A DNA stretch of 64,000 nt from DATAXV01 sp036272915. Its GTDB lineage: Bacteria; Chloroflexota; Dormibacteria; Dormibacterales; Dormibacteraceae. A program made the translations under genes and the position numbers. Below the pieces are notes generated by a model that did not search any database, was not told where the DNA came from, and saw only the letters and a list, made by a program, of their open reading frames with translations. The stretch covers positions 1 to 64,000 of the forward strand of contig DATAXV010000018.1 of the NCBI GenBank assembly GCA_036272915.1, in the 5' to 3' direction. Shown piece by piece: positions 1 through 7,543 of the stretch; positions within the stretch are counted from its first letter, which is position 1; the number at the start of each line of letters is the position of its first letter.

Positions 1-1
1 T

Positions 2-280
2 CCGCTGGCTCAGGGTCTTGGCCTCCCACTCGAGGACGAGGCGCTCCTCGGGGAGGGTGCGTCCGCCGACCGGGCGATGGAGCTGCTCGCCGAGCTGGCC
101 GGAACCAACGCCGCCCTGTGCTCCCACGGCGACGTCATCGGCGGCATCCTGCGCCGCATGGCCGCGGACGGCATCGTGCCCGTCGCCGAGCTGAAGCTGC
201 CCAAGGCCTCGGCCTGGCTGATCGAACAGCGGGGCACGGCCGTGGTCGGCGCGCACTATCTGCCCCCACCCGGAGGCTAG
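2..280 (+). CDS. Histidine phosphatase family protein, C-terminal part (cut by window start)
   Basis: The frame is already open at base 2 and stops at 280, leaving 92 residues. The stretch LCSHGDVIGGIL carries the second catalytic-site histidine (SHGD) of the histidine phosphatase superfamily; the N-terminal RHG motif lies outside the window. mutY starts 40 bases downstream on the same strand, so the two are probably co-transcribed. Mycobacterial MutT1 is a NUDIX domain fused to just such a phosphatase domain, and a neighbouring mutY would fit an oxidized-guanine repair pair, but the NUDIX part cannot be seen here. A stand-alone SixA-like phosphatase is the alternative. Confidence 0.75.
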   Translation, partial: PLAQGLGLPLEDEALLGEGASADRAMELLAELAGTNAALCSHGDVIGGILRRMAADGIVPVAELKLPKASAWLIEQRGTAVVGAHYLPPPGG

Positions 281-319
281 GACCTGGCCAGGGCGGCCGT
301 CTCCGCTCCGGTCGCCTCC

Positions 320-1171
320 GTGGCGCTGCGCGACGCCGTGCTCGCATGGGGCGAGCAGCACCTGCGGGCGCTGCCCTGGCGGCAGACCCGCGACCCCTGG
401 AGGGTGCTCGTCAGCGAGCTGATGCTGCAGCAGACCCAGGTGCCGCGTGTGGTGCCCGCCTACCGCCGCTTTCTCGAGCGCTTCCCGACCGCCCCGGTGT
501 GCGCGGCCGCGCCCCAGGGCGAGGTCATCGAGGCGTGGCAGGGACTCGGGTACAACCGGAGGGCCCGAAGCCTGCACCGCATCGCCCAGGCGGTGACGGA
601 GCGCCACGATGGGACCGTCCCCAACGACCTCGATGCGCTGGAGGCGCTGCCGGGGATCGGGCCCTACACGGCGAGGGCGCTCACCGCCTTCGCCTTCGAG
701 GGCGATGTCGGTGTCGTCGACGTCAACGTCGCCAGGATCCTGAGCCGTGTCGACGGGTCTCCGATGGGCCGGCTGAAGATGCAGGCCCGTGCTGATGAGC
801 TGGTGCCAGATGGGAGGGGCTGGCTCTGGAACCAGGTCATGCTCGATCTCGGGGCGACGGTCTGTGGGCGCCGCACGCAGCGCTGCTCGGAGTGCCCGAT
901 CGCCGGACTCTGCGCCTGGCGCCAGGGAGGAGGGCCCGACCCGTCGCTCCAGGCAGCCATCCGAACCCGCCCGCAGAGCCGGTTCGAGGGGTCGGACCGA
1001 CAGGGCAGGGCACGGCTGCTGCGGGCTCTGCTGCGGGGGCCGGTCGCCGATGAGGATCTGGCTGGCGTCTGCGGCTGGCCGGGCGATGAGGATCGGGCGG
1101 CGCGGGTCGCCGCCGCCCTGGTCGGTGATGGGCTCGCGACCCGTTCGGACAAGGGCCTGCTACTCGCCTGA
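320..1171 (+). CDS. mutY: A/G-specific adenine DNA glycosylase MutY
   Basis: Base-excision repair enzyme that removes adenine mispaired with 8-oxoguanine. It has 283 residues with a GTG start. The helix-hairpin-helix ALPGIGPYTARAL lies at about 109-121, the catalytic Glu33 sits in SELMLQQTQ, and the catalytic Asp134 sits in VVDVNVAR. Four cysteines (182, 189, 192, 198; spacing C-x6-C-x2-C-x5-C) form the [4Fe-4S] cluster loop typical of MutY/Nth. The C-terminal NUDIX-like 8-oxoG recognition domain of E. coli MutY (about 350 residues) is missing or replaced by a short tail of about 80 residues, as in the shorter actinobacterial type. No clear ribosome binding site precedes the start, and it shares the frame of the upstream phosphatase. 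Confidence 0.93.
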   Translation: MALRDAVLAWGEQHLRALPWRQTRDPWRVLVSELMLQQTQVPRVVPAYRRFLERFPTAPVCAAAPQGEVIEAWQGLGYNRRARSLHRIAQAVTERHDGTVPNDLDALEALPGIGPYTARALTAFAFEGDVGVVDVNVARILSRVDGSPMGRLKMQARADELVPDGRGWLWNQVMLDLGATVCGRRTQRCSECPIAGLCAWRQGGGPDPSLQAAIRTRPQSRFEGSDRQGRARLLRALLRGPVADEDLAGVCGWPGDEDRAARVAAALVGDGLATRSDKGLLLA

Positions 1172-1750
1172 AAGAATCCCGCGGCCGAGCTTGCTGCTGC
1201 CTGGCTGGCCGGCAGAACTGCGCGGCAACGCGCACAGGGCGGCCAGGAATTCGGTCCGGTGGTCGAGGACGAGGAGTGGGCTCCGCCCTCGACGGACGTG
1301 GAGAGGACATCCAATACGGGAGGGGTCTGCTAGCATCGTTGCGCAACAGCGGAACCGCGAGGGAAGCCGTGGCAGAGGATCAGGGCGGCGCGGCGGAGAA
1401 GGCGGAGCGAGGCCACCCGCGATGGCGCCGGCCGGGATCTGGATGCCGACGCGGGGCCCTCGGTCGACGGCCCGGGGTGATATCCGCCGCTCGGTCACCG
1501 GCCCAGGCTGAACGGCGATCCCCATCCCCCGGGTGATCTGCTCGCCTGCGATGGATCCGACAGCGAGGCGGGCCGAGAACCCGGCTGCGGGCGATGAACC
1601 GCGGGCCTCCGGCGGCGGCAGCGCACCCGGCCGGGGCGGGAAGAGTTCCGCGGCCTCCTTCTCTCTTCGCTCCTTGTCGTGCCGGTCGATGGCGTCCTGG
1701 CCCGGGCGAGGGGCCACCCGTCTCGGACGGGTGGCCTCCTGTCCCTATCG
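1172..1750. other. 579-base gap without a supportable gene
   Basis: Open frames exist on both strands, but their products are low-complexity Arg/Pro/Gly-rich translations of GC-rich DNA and match no family I know. One faint lead is a GTG at 1370 preceded by GAGGGAAGCC and a TAGCAT hexamer near 1332, but the frame it opens does not look like protein. The only clear element is the hairpin at 1712-1736. The region may be a decayed gene. Confidence 0.5.
1712..1736 (-). terminator. Hairpin downstream of the FAD monooxygenase gene
   Basis: GGCCACCCGT (1712-1721) pairs perfectly with ACGGGTGGCC (1727-1736) around a 5-base loop, 15 bases past the stop of the minus-strand monooxygenase gene. There is no U-tract, as is common for GC-rich genomes, so terminator function is inferred from position and stem strength. 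Confidence 0.55.
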
Positions 1751-3166
1751 CTAGGTGGCCACCCCCGTCGGCGACGGCTCACCTCCGGCGCCGATCGCCG
1801 CCAGCGCCGCGTGCCGGTGCCGGTCGCGAAGCTCGGTCTCGGACTTGGCCATCCGCTGCTTCATCGCCGGCACCGCGTTGGCGACCCGGAGCATGGTCTT
1901 GAAGCCTGCCAGCATGGCTCCTCCCCACACCGGGTGGTGGATCGGGTCGTCGCTGTTCATCTGCCGCAGCGAGGCCTTCACCGCCTCGAAGCCGTACTCG
2001 ATCATCGACCGCTCGTAGGCGGCCACCGCCTCGCGCTGGGTCAGCCGGCCCTCATGGACCTCGCCCAGCTGGTGGGCCAGGAGCAGGGCGTCGAGCAGTG
2101 CCGTGTTGGCGCCCACGCCCCTGCCCGGGGTCATCGTGTGGATGGCGTCGCCGAGCACGGTGACCGGCCTTGTCTTCCACGAAGCGACGGGCTCCGAGGT
2201 GCGGATGGCGATCGGGAAGGTCGCCGTCGGATCAGCCTTCTCGAAGAGCCGGCGCATGCTCGGATGCCAGGTCGGGGTCAGCCGGAGCGCGAGCTCGATC
2301 AGGTCGCCGCCGCGGAGCGGCATGGGGTCGACCGGCATCCGCTTGCGGCTGGAGCCGAAGCCCCACATGAAGTAGTCGCCGGTGTTGTCGAAGAGGGCGC
2401 CTGGCCACTTCTCGATGAGCTCCGCCTCGGTCCGGCCGATCCCCTCCTTGGGCCGGTGGTCGGCGTCCCATCCGAACTCCATGGTGTGGGAGACCACGCT
2501 GTATCCGCTGGGCCCGAGGACCATGGACACGCCGTTCCGGAGGGGCGGGGTGACCAGGCCCCTGGCCTCCTCATCGAGGGCCACCTTGCCGGCGATGGCG
2601 ACGATGCCGGTGTCGTGCACGCTGGCCTCGGGGATGAGCTGCTTGCGGACGCGGGAGTTGCTGCCGTCAGCTCCGACGAGGAGACCGGCGACGACACTGG
2701 TGCCGTCCTCGAAGAAGGCCTCGACGGCCCCGTCGGCTCCCACCTCGTAGCGAGTGAACACCTTGTCGAAGTGGACGATGTCCTCGATGCCGGTCAGCAG
2801 CACCTGGCGCAGGGTCATCCGGCTGACCGACTTCTCGCTGTCGACCGGGTCGCTGCCGACGTGGAGGCCGTCCTCCTCGCCGATCGCGAGCAGCGGGTGC
2901 AGGTGCTCATCGAGGAAGGTCAGCGAGCGAGGCGGCCGGGCGCAGGTAGCGACGAAGGTGGCGAAGAGCTCGGGCGGCAGGCATGCGTGAAGAGCGCGAC
3001 TGCCGTCGGGCGAGATGCCCACGCGATAGCCCTGCAGCCCGTCTTGCCGGGTGCGGTCGCGCTCGTAGACGGCGACGTCGATGCCCTGCCGAATGAGGCC
3101 GTGGGCAAGGCACAGCCCGCCGGTGCCGGCGCCGATGATGACGACGTGGTGACGCGGAGTAGCCAT
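1751..3166 (-). CDS. FAD-dependent monooxygenase (PheA/TetX-type aromatic hydroxylase family)
   Basis: Flavoprotein hydroxylase of about 471 residues, probably cytosolic and NAD(P)H-dependent. The N-terminal Rossmann motif VVIIGAGTGG begins at residue 8 and is followed by the acidic strand end VAVYERD. The DG motif (GADGSNSRVR) lies near residue 165, and the GD motif that contacts FAD ribityl (VLGDAIHTMTPGRGVGAN) lies in the second half. I chose the ATG at 3166 because GGAGAGG lies 7 bases upstream; the frame is open for 24 more codons. The gene is divergent from a padR-type regulator, which probably controls it. The substrate is unknown; efflux-independent drug or phenolic inactivation is typical for such pairs. 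Confidence 0.85.
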   Translation of the reverse strand: MATPRHHVVIIGAGTGGLCLAHGLIRQGIDVAVYERDRTRQDGLQGYRVGISPDGSRALHACLPPELFATFVATCARPPRSLTFLDEHLHPLLAIGEEDGLHVGSDPVDSEKSVSRMTLRQVLLTGIEDIVHFDKVFTRYEVGADGAVEAFFEDGTSVVAGLLVGADGSNSRVRKQLIPEASVHDTGIVAIAGKVALDEEARGLVTPPLRNGVSMVLGPSGYSVVSHTMEFGWDADHRPKEGIGRTEAELIEKWPGALFDNTGDYFMWGFGSSRKRMPVDPMPLRGGDLIELALRLTPTWHPSMRRLFEKADPTATFPIAIRTSEPVASWKTRPVTVLGDAIHTMTPGRGVGANTALLDALLLAHQLGEVHEGRLTQREAVAAYERSMIEYGFEAVKASLRQMNSDDPIHHPVWGGAMLAGFKTMLRVANAVPAMKQRMAKSETELRDRHRHAALAAIGAGGEPSPTGVAT

Positions 3167-3302
3167 TTGAGTCCTCTCCATCAGGTGAGGGAGCTGACGG
3201 CGTCTGGTTTGCACGCCTCGAACGCCGGTCCGCTCCATGGATGGCCGGCCGCGCCGATCTCCTCGCCGCGGAATCGAAACCGTGCCCGGCCTTAGTCATG
3301 CA

Positions 3303-3319
3303 ATGATTATACATATCAT
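3303..3319. promoter_or_regulatory. Putative PadR operator in the divergent promoter region
   Basis: ATGAT (3303-3307) and ATCAT (3315-3319) form an inverted repeat with a 7-base spacer inside an unusually AT-rich stretch that also contains TATACAT, a plausible -10. It lies between the divergently transcribed monooxygenase and PadR genes. PadR regulators bind short dyads of the type ATGT-N8-ACAT, so this is a reasonable operator candidate, not a proven one. Confidence 0.45.
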
Positions 3320-3358
3320 GGCGATCATGTCCACGTCGCGGTTCAGCGAGGTACGGTG

Positions 3359-3982
3359 ATGGCGATGGCGGATCCCGCGCGCCCCAGGTCGCCCCTGGCC
3401 ATGGTCCTGCTGGCCCTGGTCTGGGAGGGCCCGATGCACCCCTACCGCATGCAGCAGCTGATCGAGCAGAGGGGGAAGGACAAGATCGCCAACGTGGCCA
3501 GGCGGAACAGCGTCTACCAGACCATCGAGAGCCTCCGCCGCTCCGGCCTGATCGCGGTCAGGGAGACGGCGCGGGACGAGGGGCGCCCGGAGCGGACCGT
3601 CTACGCGATCACGGAGGAGGGCGACCGGACGCTGCGGCTCTGGCTCTCGACCATGATCTCCACCCCGGCCCGCGAGTTCCCCGACTTCCCGGCGGCGCTG
3701 TCGATGGTGGCGCTGTTCACCCCGGACCTGGTCGGTGACCTGCTGGAGGAGCGCGTACGGCACCTGACCGAGCGGCTCGGCGAGCTGTCGGACCCGGGGA
3801 TCGAGATGCCGCGCCTGTTCACGATCGAGGACGAGTACCAGAGGGTCATGACCGAGGCCGAGCTGGGCTGGGTCAGGGGCGTGATCGCGGACCTCCGGTC
3901 GGGAAGCCTGGCCTGGGACCCGGAGTGGGTGCTCAGCGTGGCCGAGGCGATGGGCCACGTGACCGGATCGGGCCCGGAATAG
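3359..3982 (+). CDS. PadR family transcriptional regulator
   Basis: 207-residue regulator. The N-terminal winged helix has the PadR signature: LAMVLLALVWEGPMHPYRMQ, then RRNSVYQTIESLRRSGLI, then a wing with RPERTVYAITEEG. The C-terminal helical dimerization domain of the Vir/AphA type follows. GTG 3356, ATG 3359 and ATG 3365 are in frame; GAGG near 3348 best suits ATG 3359. It is divergent from the FAD monooxygenase and is expected to repress it and itself through the dyad at 3303-3319, with release by a small aromatic or drug-like ligand (family knowledge). Confidence 0.88.
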   Translation: MAMADPARPRSPLAMVLLALVWEGPMHPYRMQQLIEQRGKDKIANVARRNSVYQTIESLRRSGLIAVRETARDEGRPERTVYAITEEGDRTLRLWLSTMISTPAREFPDFPAALSMVALFTPDLVGDLLEERVRHLTERLGELSDPGIEMPRLFTIEDEYQRVMTEAELGWVRGVIADLRSGSLAWDPEWVLSVAEAMGHVTGSGPE

Positions 3983-4011
3983 CCCCGCTTGGGCCCTCGT
4001 TGGAGGAGGTC

Positions 4012-4408
4012 ATGCCGATCCCTCTGAACGAGTACGCCCGGAGCCTCGTCGACGCGAGGACCTTCGCGACCGTGGCCACGATCAACGCCGACGGCAGCCC
4101 GCAGACGTCGGTGGTCTGGGTCCGCCGGGACGGCGACCGGATCCTGTTCTCGACCACGACCGGCCGGCTCAAGGGCAGGAACCTCGCCAGGGACCCGCGG
4201 GTGAGCGTCACCCTGTCCCTCTCGACGACCCCTATCACACGGTCGAGGTGCGGGCACCGCCGAGCTGGTTGCCGATCCGGACCGGACGCTTCCCCGCGAG
4301 CTGAACCTGAAGTACCGCGGCGGTGACCCGCCGCCGGACCCGGCCGGGGTCGAGCGGGTGATCGTCCGCATCACCCCGGAGCGGTTGATCGAGTTCCCGC
4401 CCTCCTGA
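4012..4408 (+). pseudogene. Pyridoxamine 5'-phosphate oxidase-like / F420-dependent protein, two frameshifts
   Basis: The ATG at 4012 follows a strong GGAGGAGG site and opens a split-barrel fold typical of TIGR03618-type F420-binding enzymes: DARTFATVATINADGSPQTS, VWVRRDGDRILFSTT, then GRLKGRNLARDPRVSVTLS. Homology then continues in a second frame (DPYHTVEV, from about 4228) and a third (GTAELVADPDRTLP through to RLIEFPPS and a TGA at 4408). Two separate single-base losses, at about 4215-4232 and 4248-4254, explain this. Each piece is well conserved, so the gene decayed recently or the assembly holds errors. It lies 29 bases after padR. Confidence 0.7.
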
Positions 4409-4415
4409 GAAGGGA

Positions 4416-4450
4416 GACACCCGCGCCGGGCTGAGGCCGGCGCGGGTGTC
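4416..4450. terminator. Bidirectional hairpin between convergent genes
   Basis: A perfect 14-bp stem (4416-4429 with 4437-4450) around a 7-base loop lies between the converging F420-type gene (stop 4408) and the aldo/keto reductase gene (stop 4462). There is no U-run; the position argues for a shared terminator. Confidence 0.7.
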
Positions 4451-4461
4451 GATCGCCTCGC

Positions 4462-5322
4462 TCAGACGAAGAGCGGCTCCGCCTCGGTCCGCGCGATGAG
4501 CGCGTCCATCTCCTCCTGGGTGGAGGCGCGCTCGAAGCGCTGGGCGGCGTCGAGGACCAGCGGCAGCAGGTTCACGTCGCCGACCGTGTTGAGGAAGATG
4601 CCGGGCCTGCCCAGCACCCACCAGACGGCCAGGTCGATGTCCTCCTGGCGCTCCAGCGGCTGGTACCAGACGGTCCGCGTGTGAGGCCGGTCGCCCCAGG
4701 GACGCAGCGCGATCGACTTGATCGTCTGCACCGCCGTGTTGCGCTCGGCGCAGGTCTTGGTCAGCGCCTCGAAGTTCTCGACGTAGGCGGCGTTGCGGGC
4801 CATCAGCGAGTTCCAGGGCAGCAGCACCGAGTCGAAGTCGAACCGCTCCAGGCTGCGGCGGTGGGTGGCGGCGATCTGGGTGCCGTGACCGGTCACGCCG
4901 ATGAACCGGATCAGACCCTCCTCGCGGGCCTGAACCGCGGCCTCGAGGGCACCGCCGGTGCTGAGGGCGACGTCCCACTCGATGGGGTCGGCCAGGTTGT
5001 GCAGCTGCCAGAGGTCGATCTGATCGACGCCGAGACGCTCCAGCGAGCGCTCCAGCTCCTCCCTGGCCTCCTGCTTGCGCCGCTTGCCGGTCTTGGTCGC
5101 GAGGAAGAACGTCTTGCGATGCTCGCGCATCCAGGGCCGGATTCGCAGCTCCGCCTCCCCGTACGAGGCGGCCGCGTCGATGTGGTTCACGCCGTGCTCG
5201 AGGAGCACCTCCAGGGTGCGGTCGGCCGCCTCCTGGGTGACATCGGAGAGAGAAGCGGCCCCGAACAGGATCCGCGTGCTCTCGTGGCCAGTTCGTCCGA
5301 ACGCTAGCGTCGGCAATGCCAT
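4462..5322 (-). CDS. Aldo/keto reductase family protein
   Basis: 286-residue TIM-barrel NAD(P)H-dependent oxidoreductase. The catalytic tetrad is visible: Asp and Tyr in HIDAAASYGEAE, Lys in FLATKTGKR, and His in LWQLHN. The C-terminal part QTIKSIALRPWG and FLNTVGD fits the cofactor-binding side. The start at ATG 5322 (MALPTLAFG) matches the family N-terminus; a GTG at 5355 is also in frame and neither has a clear Shine-Dalgarno. The substrate is unknown. Confidence 0.88.
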   Translation of the reverse strand: MALPTLAFGRTGHESTRILFGAASLSDVTQEAADRTLEVLLEHGVNHIDAAASYGEAELRIRPWMREHRKTFFLATKTGKRRKQEAREELERSLERLGVDQIDLWQLHNLADPIEWDVALSTGGALEAAVQAREEGLIRFIGVTGHGTQIAATHRRSLERFDFDSVLLPWNSLMARNAAYVENFEALTKTCAERNTAVQTIKSIALRPWGDRPHTRTVWYQPLERQEDIDLAVWWVLGRPGIFLNTVGDVNLLPLVLDAAQRFERASTQEEMDALIARTEAEPLFV

Positions 5323-5348
5323 CTCGGTTCTAGAGGCTACGACGTCGG

Positions 5349-5374
5349 GGCCCACCGCCGGAAGCGGGTGGGCC
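5349..5374 (-). terminator. Hairpin between the aldo/keto reductase gene and the decayed solute-binding protein gene
   Basis: GGCCCACC (5349-5356) pairs with GGTGGGCC (5367-5374). It lies downstream of the minus-strand solute-binding pseudogene and just upstream of the reductase start, so it could terminate transcripts from the former. Confidence 0.4.
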
Positions 5375-5409
5375 TCCGGACGGTGGGCGTTAAACGGGAA
5401 GGGTGAGGA

Positions 5410-6086
5410 TCAGGAGTGCTGGTCGGCGTTCCGCCCGAAGTGGCTCTCGGGCTCGTAGGTGCCGGGTTGGGGAAGTGCACAGGTGTTCGTGAATCCGTGC
5501 AGCGGCGGCTGCTCGCGAAGGGGGACGTTGCCCGGGCCACGGTTGTACTTGATGTGGAACTGGGACATGCAGTGCTTGGGGTCCATCCAGCTGGGTCCCA
5601 GGCCGCGGCGTAGTCGGCGCAGAGAGCCGTCGGCGAGTCGTAGCTCATCTCCAGCGTGTGCTCGTCGACCTTCCTCGGGGTGGCGGGCGTGCCCTTCCCC
5701 GAGCGCCACTCCTGCGGCGGGACCTGACCGAGGGCCGGCTCCATGACCTCGTCCTCCCACCAGAGGAGGACGTCGTCGACCGTCCAGGGATGGCCGTCCG
5801 ACCAGCAGAGGCCCCTGCGGAAGCGGAAGGTCCAGGTGGTCAGCTGGGCGTTCGCCGACCAGGTCTCGGCCAGGCCGGGGCCGACCTCCAGCCCGGCGTG
5901 GAGGAAGCGGAGCGGGGAGTGGCCGAGGGCCGACTCCGGGACCAGGTCCTGCTTCTCGATCGGCACCGTGTCGAGGCCACTCGCGCTCAGCGACGCGCCG
6001 CCGTGGGGCGACCCTCCCGAGTCCCCGCAGGCGGCCAGCGCGGTACCCGCCGCCGCCACTCCCGCCCGCCGGAGAGACCTCCGCAT
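5410..6086 (-). pseudogene. Family-5 ABC transporter substrate-binding lipoprotein, truncated and frameshifted
   Basis: The N-terminus is a lipoprotein signal (MRRSLRR, hydrophobic stretch, lipobox LAAC followed by GDSGG). The SBP_bac_5 hallmarks PGLAETWSANAQLTTWTFRF and RRGLCWSDGHPWTVDDVLLW follow. Near 5585-5600 the frame changes, and homology resumes as DPKHCMSQFHIKYN, ending at a TGA at 5410. Intact family members run 550-650 residues; only about 220 remain here, so this is a decayed peptide/oligosaccharide-type binding protein. No permease or ATPase genes are nearby, which supports a relic. Confidence 0.7.
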
Positions 6087-6274
6087 CCCAACGCGAAATC
6101 ACCCCTCCACCTCGCCTCCCTCCTTCCCCTCAGCGAACACTCCCGCGGTCGCCCGACGGCCCACCGTCGTCACCGCCCTGTCCCCTGACAGGGTTGCGCA
6201 ATCGATTAAGCCCGTCAAGGAACCCGTTCTCCGGCGGCCGGCCAGATCGGCCCACTGGTAGTCTCGGCGCGAAC

Positions 6275-6982
6275 GTGCACACCCCGCTCCTGCCCCTCCT
6301 CGCCATCGCCGCCGGCGTGCTCTCGGTGAGCTCGCCGTGCACGCTGCCCCTGATCCCCGGCTACCTCGGGTTCATGACCGGCGTCAGCGCCGCCCGGGGG
6401 CGGACAGTGGGTGCCGCCGGGCTCTTCGTCCTCGGCTTCGCCATCGTCTTCACCTCGCTCGGCGCCGTCGCCTCGGGGCTGGGCAGCCTGCTCCTCACCC
6501 ACCGCGAGCTGCTCGACCGCGTCGCCGGAGTGGCGATCATCCTGCTCGGGCTGTTCGTCCTCGGTCTCGCCCGTCCCCGCTTCATGATCAGGGAGCGCCG
6601 CCCGCTGCTCGAGCGGGTCCGGCCGGGACCGGGGGGCGCTCTCCTTCTCGGCCTCGCCTTCGCCCTCGGCTGGACGCCCTGCGTGGGGCCGGTGCTGGGA
6701 GCGATCCTGGTCCTCGCCTCCGACCAGGGCACGGTCGCGTCGGGGGCCGGGCTGCTCCTCCTCTATTCGCTGGGCATGAGCATCCCCTTCCTGCTCATGG
6801 CGCTGCTCATGGATCGCGTCGGCGGGGTGACCTCATGGCTCTCTCGCCACGGCCGCGCCATCAACGCCGGCGGCGGCGTTCTGCTCCTGGCCATGGGCGG
6901 CCTGATCCTCTTCGGCCAGCTCCAGCCCCTGCTGGCTCCGGCCCTCGAGCTCTACACGCGCCTCAAGTGGCCTCCGATCTGA
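6275..6982 (+). CDS. ccdA: CcdA-type cytochrome c biogenesis / thiol-disulfide transmembrane protein
   Basis: Six-helix membrane protein of about 235 residues that carries reducing equivalents from cytoplasmic thioredoxin to extracytoplasmic thiols. The paired redox cysteines are Cys22 in SSPCTLPLIPGY and Cys136 in GWTPCVGPVLG, the two conserved pseudo-repeats of the family. I placed the start at GTG 6275, since upstream codons do not read like protein; a TAGTCT hexamer at 6257-6262 could give a very short leader. It overlaps the next gene by 16 bases. No other cytochrome c maturation gene is visible here. Confidence 0.85.
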   Translation: MHTPLLPLLAIAAGVLSVSSPCTLPLIPGYLGFMTGVSAARGRTVGAAGLFVLGFAIVFTSLGAVASGLGSLLLTHRELLDRVAGVAIILLGLFVLGLARPRFMIRERRPLLERVRPGPGGALLLGLAFALGWTPCVGPVLGAILVLASDQGTVASGAGLLLLYSLGMSIPFLLMALLMDRVGGVTSWLSRHGRAINAGGGVLLLAMGGLILFGQLQPLLAPALELYTRLKWPPI

Positions 6983-7536
6983 CCTCGGGGACGGGCGGTC
7001 CCGCCCTGGTCGTCCTCGTCACCGGCGTGCCGGCGTCGGGGAAGTCGTCGCTGGCGCGGCCCCTCTGCGAGGCGCTGGGTCTCCCACTCCTCTCCAAGGA
7101 CGTGGTCAAGGAGGCGCTCTTCGACGCCCTCGGCATCGCCGACCGGGAGTGGGCGCTGCGGCTCGGGGCGGCCTCGGCCGAGGTGCTCTGGTCGCTCCTG
7201 CCCCACTGCCCGCGCGGCGCGGTGGTCGACATCTGGATCGATCCCCGCCGCGATGTCGAGGTGGCGAGGGCGGGCCTGGCCCGGTCCGGGACGGCGAGGG
7301 TCATGGAGGTGCTCTGCGACTGTCCGGGCGAGGTCGCCGTCGCTCGCTACGCCGAACGCGTCCGTCACCCCGGCCACCAACCGCCCGACGAGAACATCCT
7401 CCGCCGCATCCGCGAGTCGGCCCTTCTGATCGAGCCGCTCGGTCTTGGACCGGCCCTGCGCCTCGACACCTCCGGCCCGGTCGACGTCGAGGCCGTGCTG
7501 TCCTGGCTCAGGGCCGGCGTCGCCTCTCCCGGCTGA
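6967..7536 (+). CDS. AAA-type P-loop kinase
   Basis: About 189 residues. The Walker A motif GVPASGKSS is near the N-terminus and is followed by a kinase-like layout (LLSKDVVKEALFDALG; VVDIWIDPRR; a basic C-terminal lid RHPGHQPPDENILRRIRES). This resembles the zeta-toxin/chloramphenicol-phosphotransferase-like small kinases often annotated only as AAA family ATPase. The GTG start at 6967 lies inside the ccdA 3' end, so translation is probably coupled. The substrate is unknown. Confidence 0.75.
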   Translation: MASDLTSGTGGPALVVLVTGVPASGKSSLARPLCEALGLPLLSKDVVKEALFDALGIADREWALRLGAASAEVLWSLLPHCPRGAVVDIWIDPRRDVEVARAGLARSGTARVMEVLCDCPGEVAVARYAERVRHPGHQPPDENILRRIRESALLIEPLGLGPALRLDTSGPVDVEAVLSWLRAGVASPG

Positions 7537-7543
7537 CCCGCCC

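Noticed and set aside
1160..1717. 185-codon minus-strand frame in the gap after mutY
   Set aside because: Arg/Pro-rich, no domain, no ribosome binding site, and it runs into mutY.
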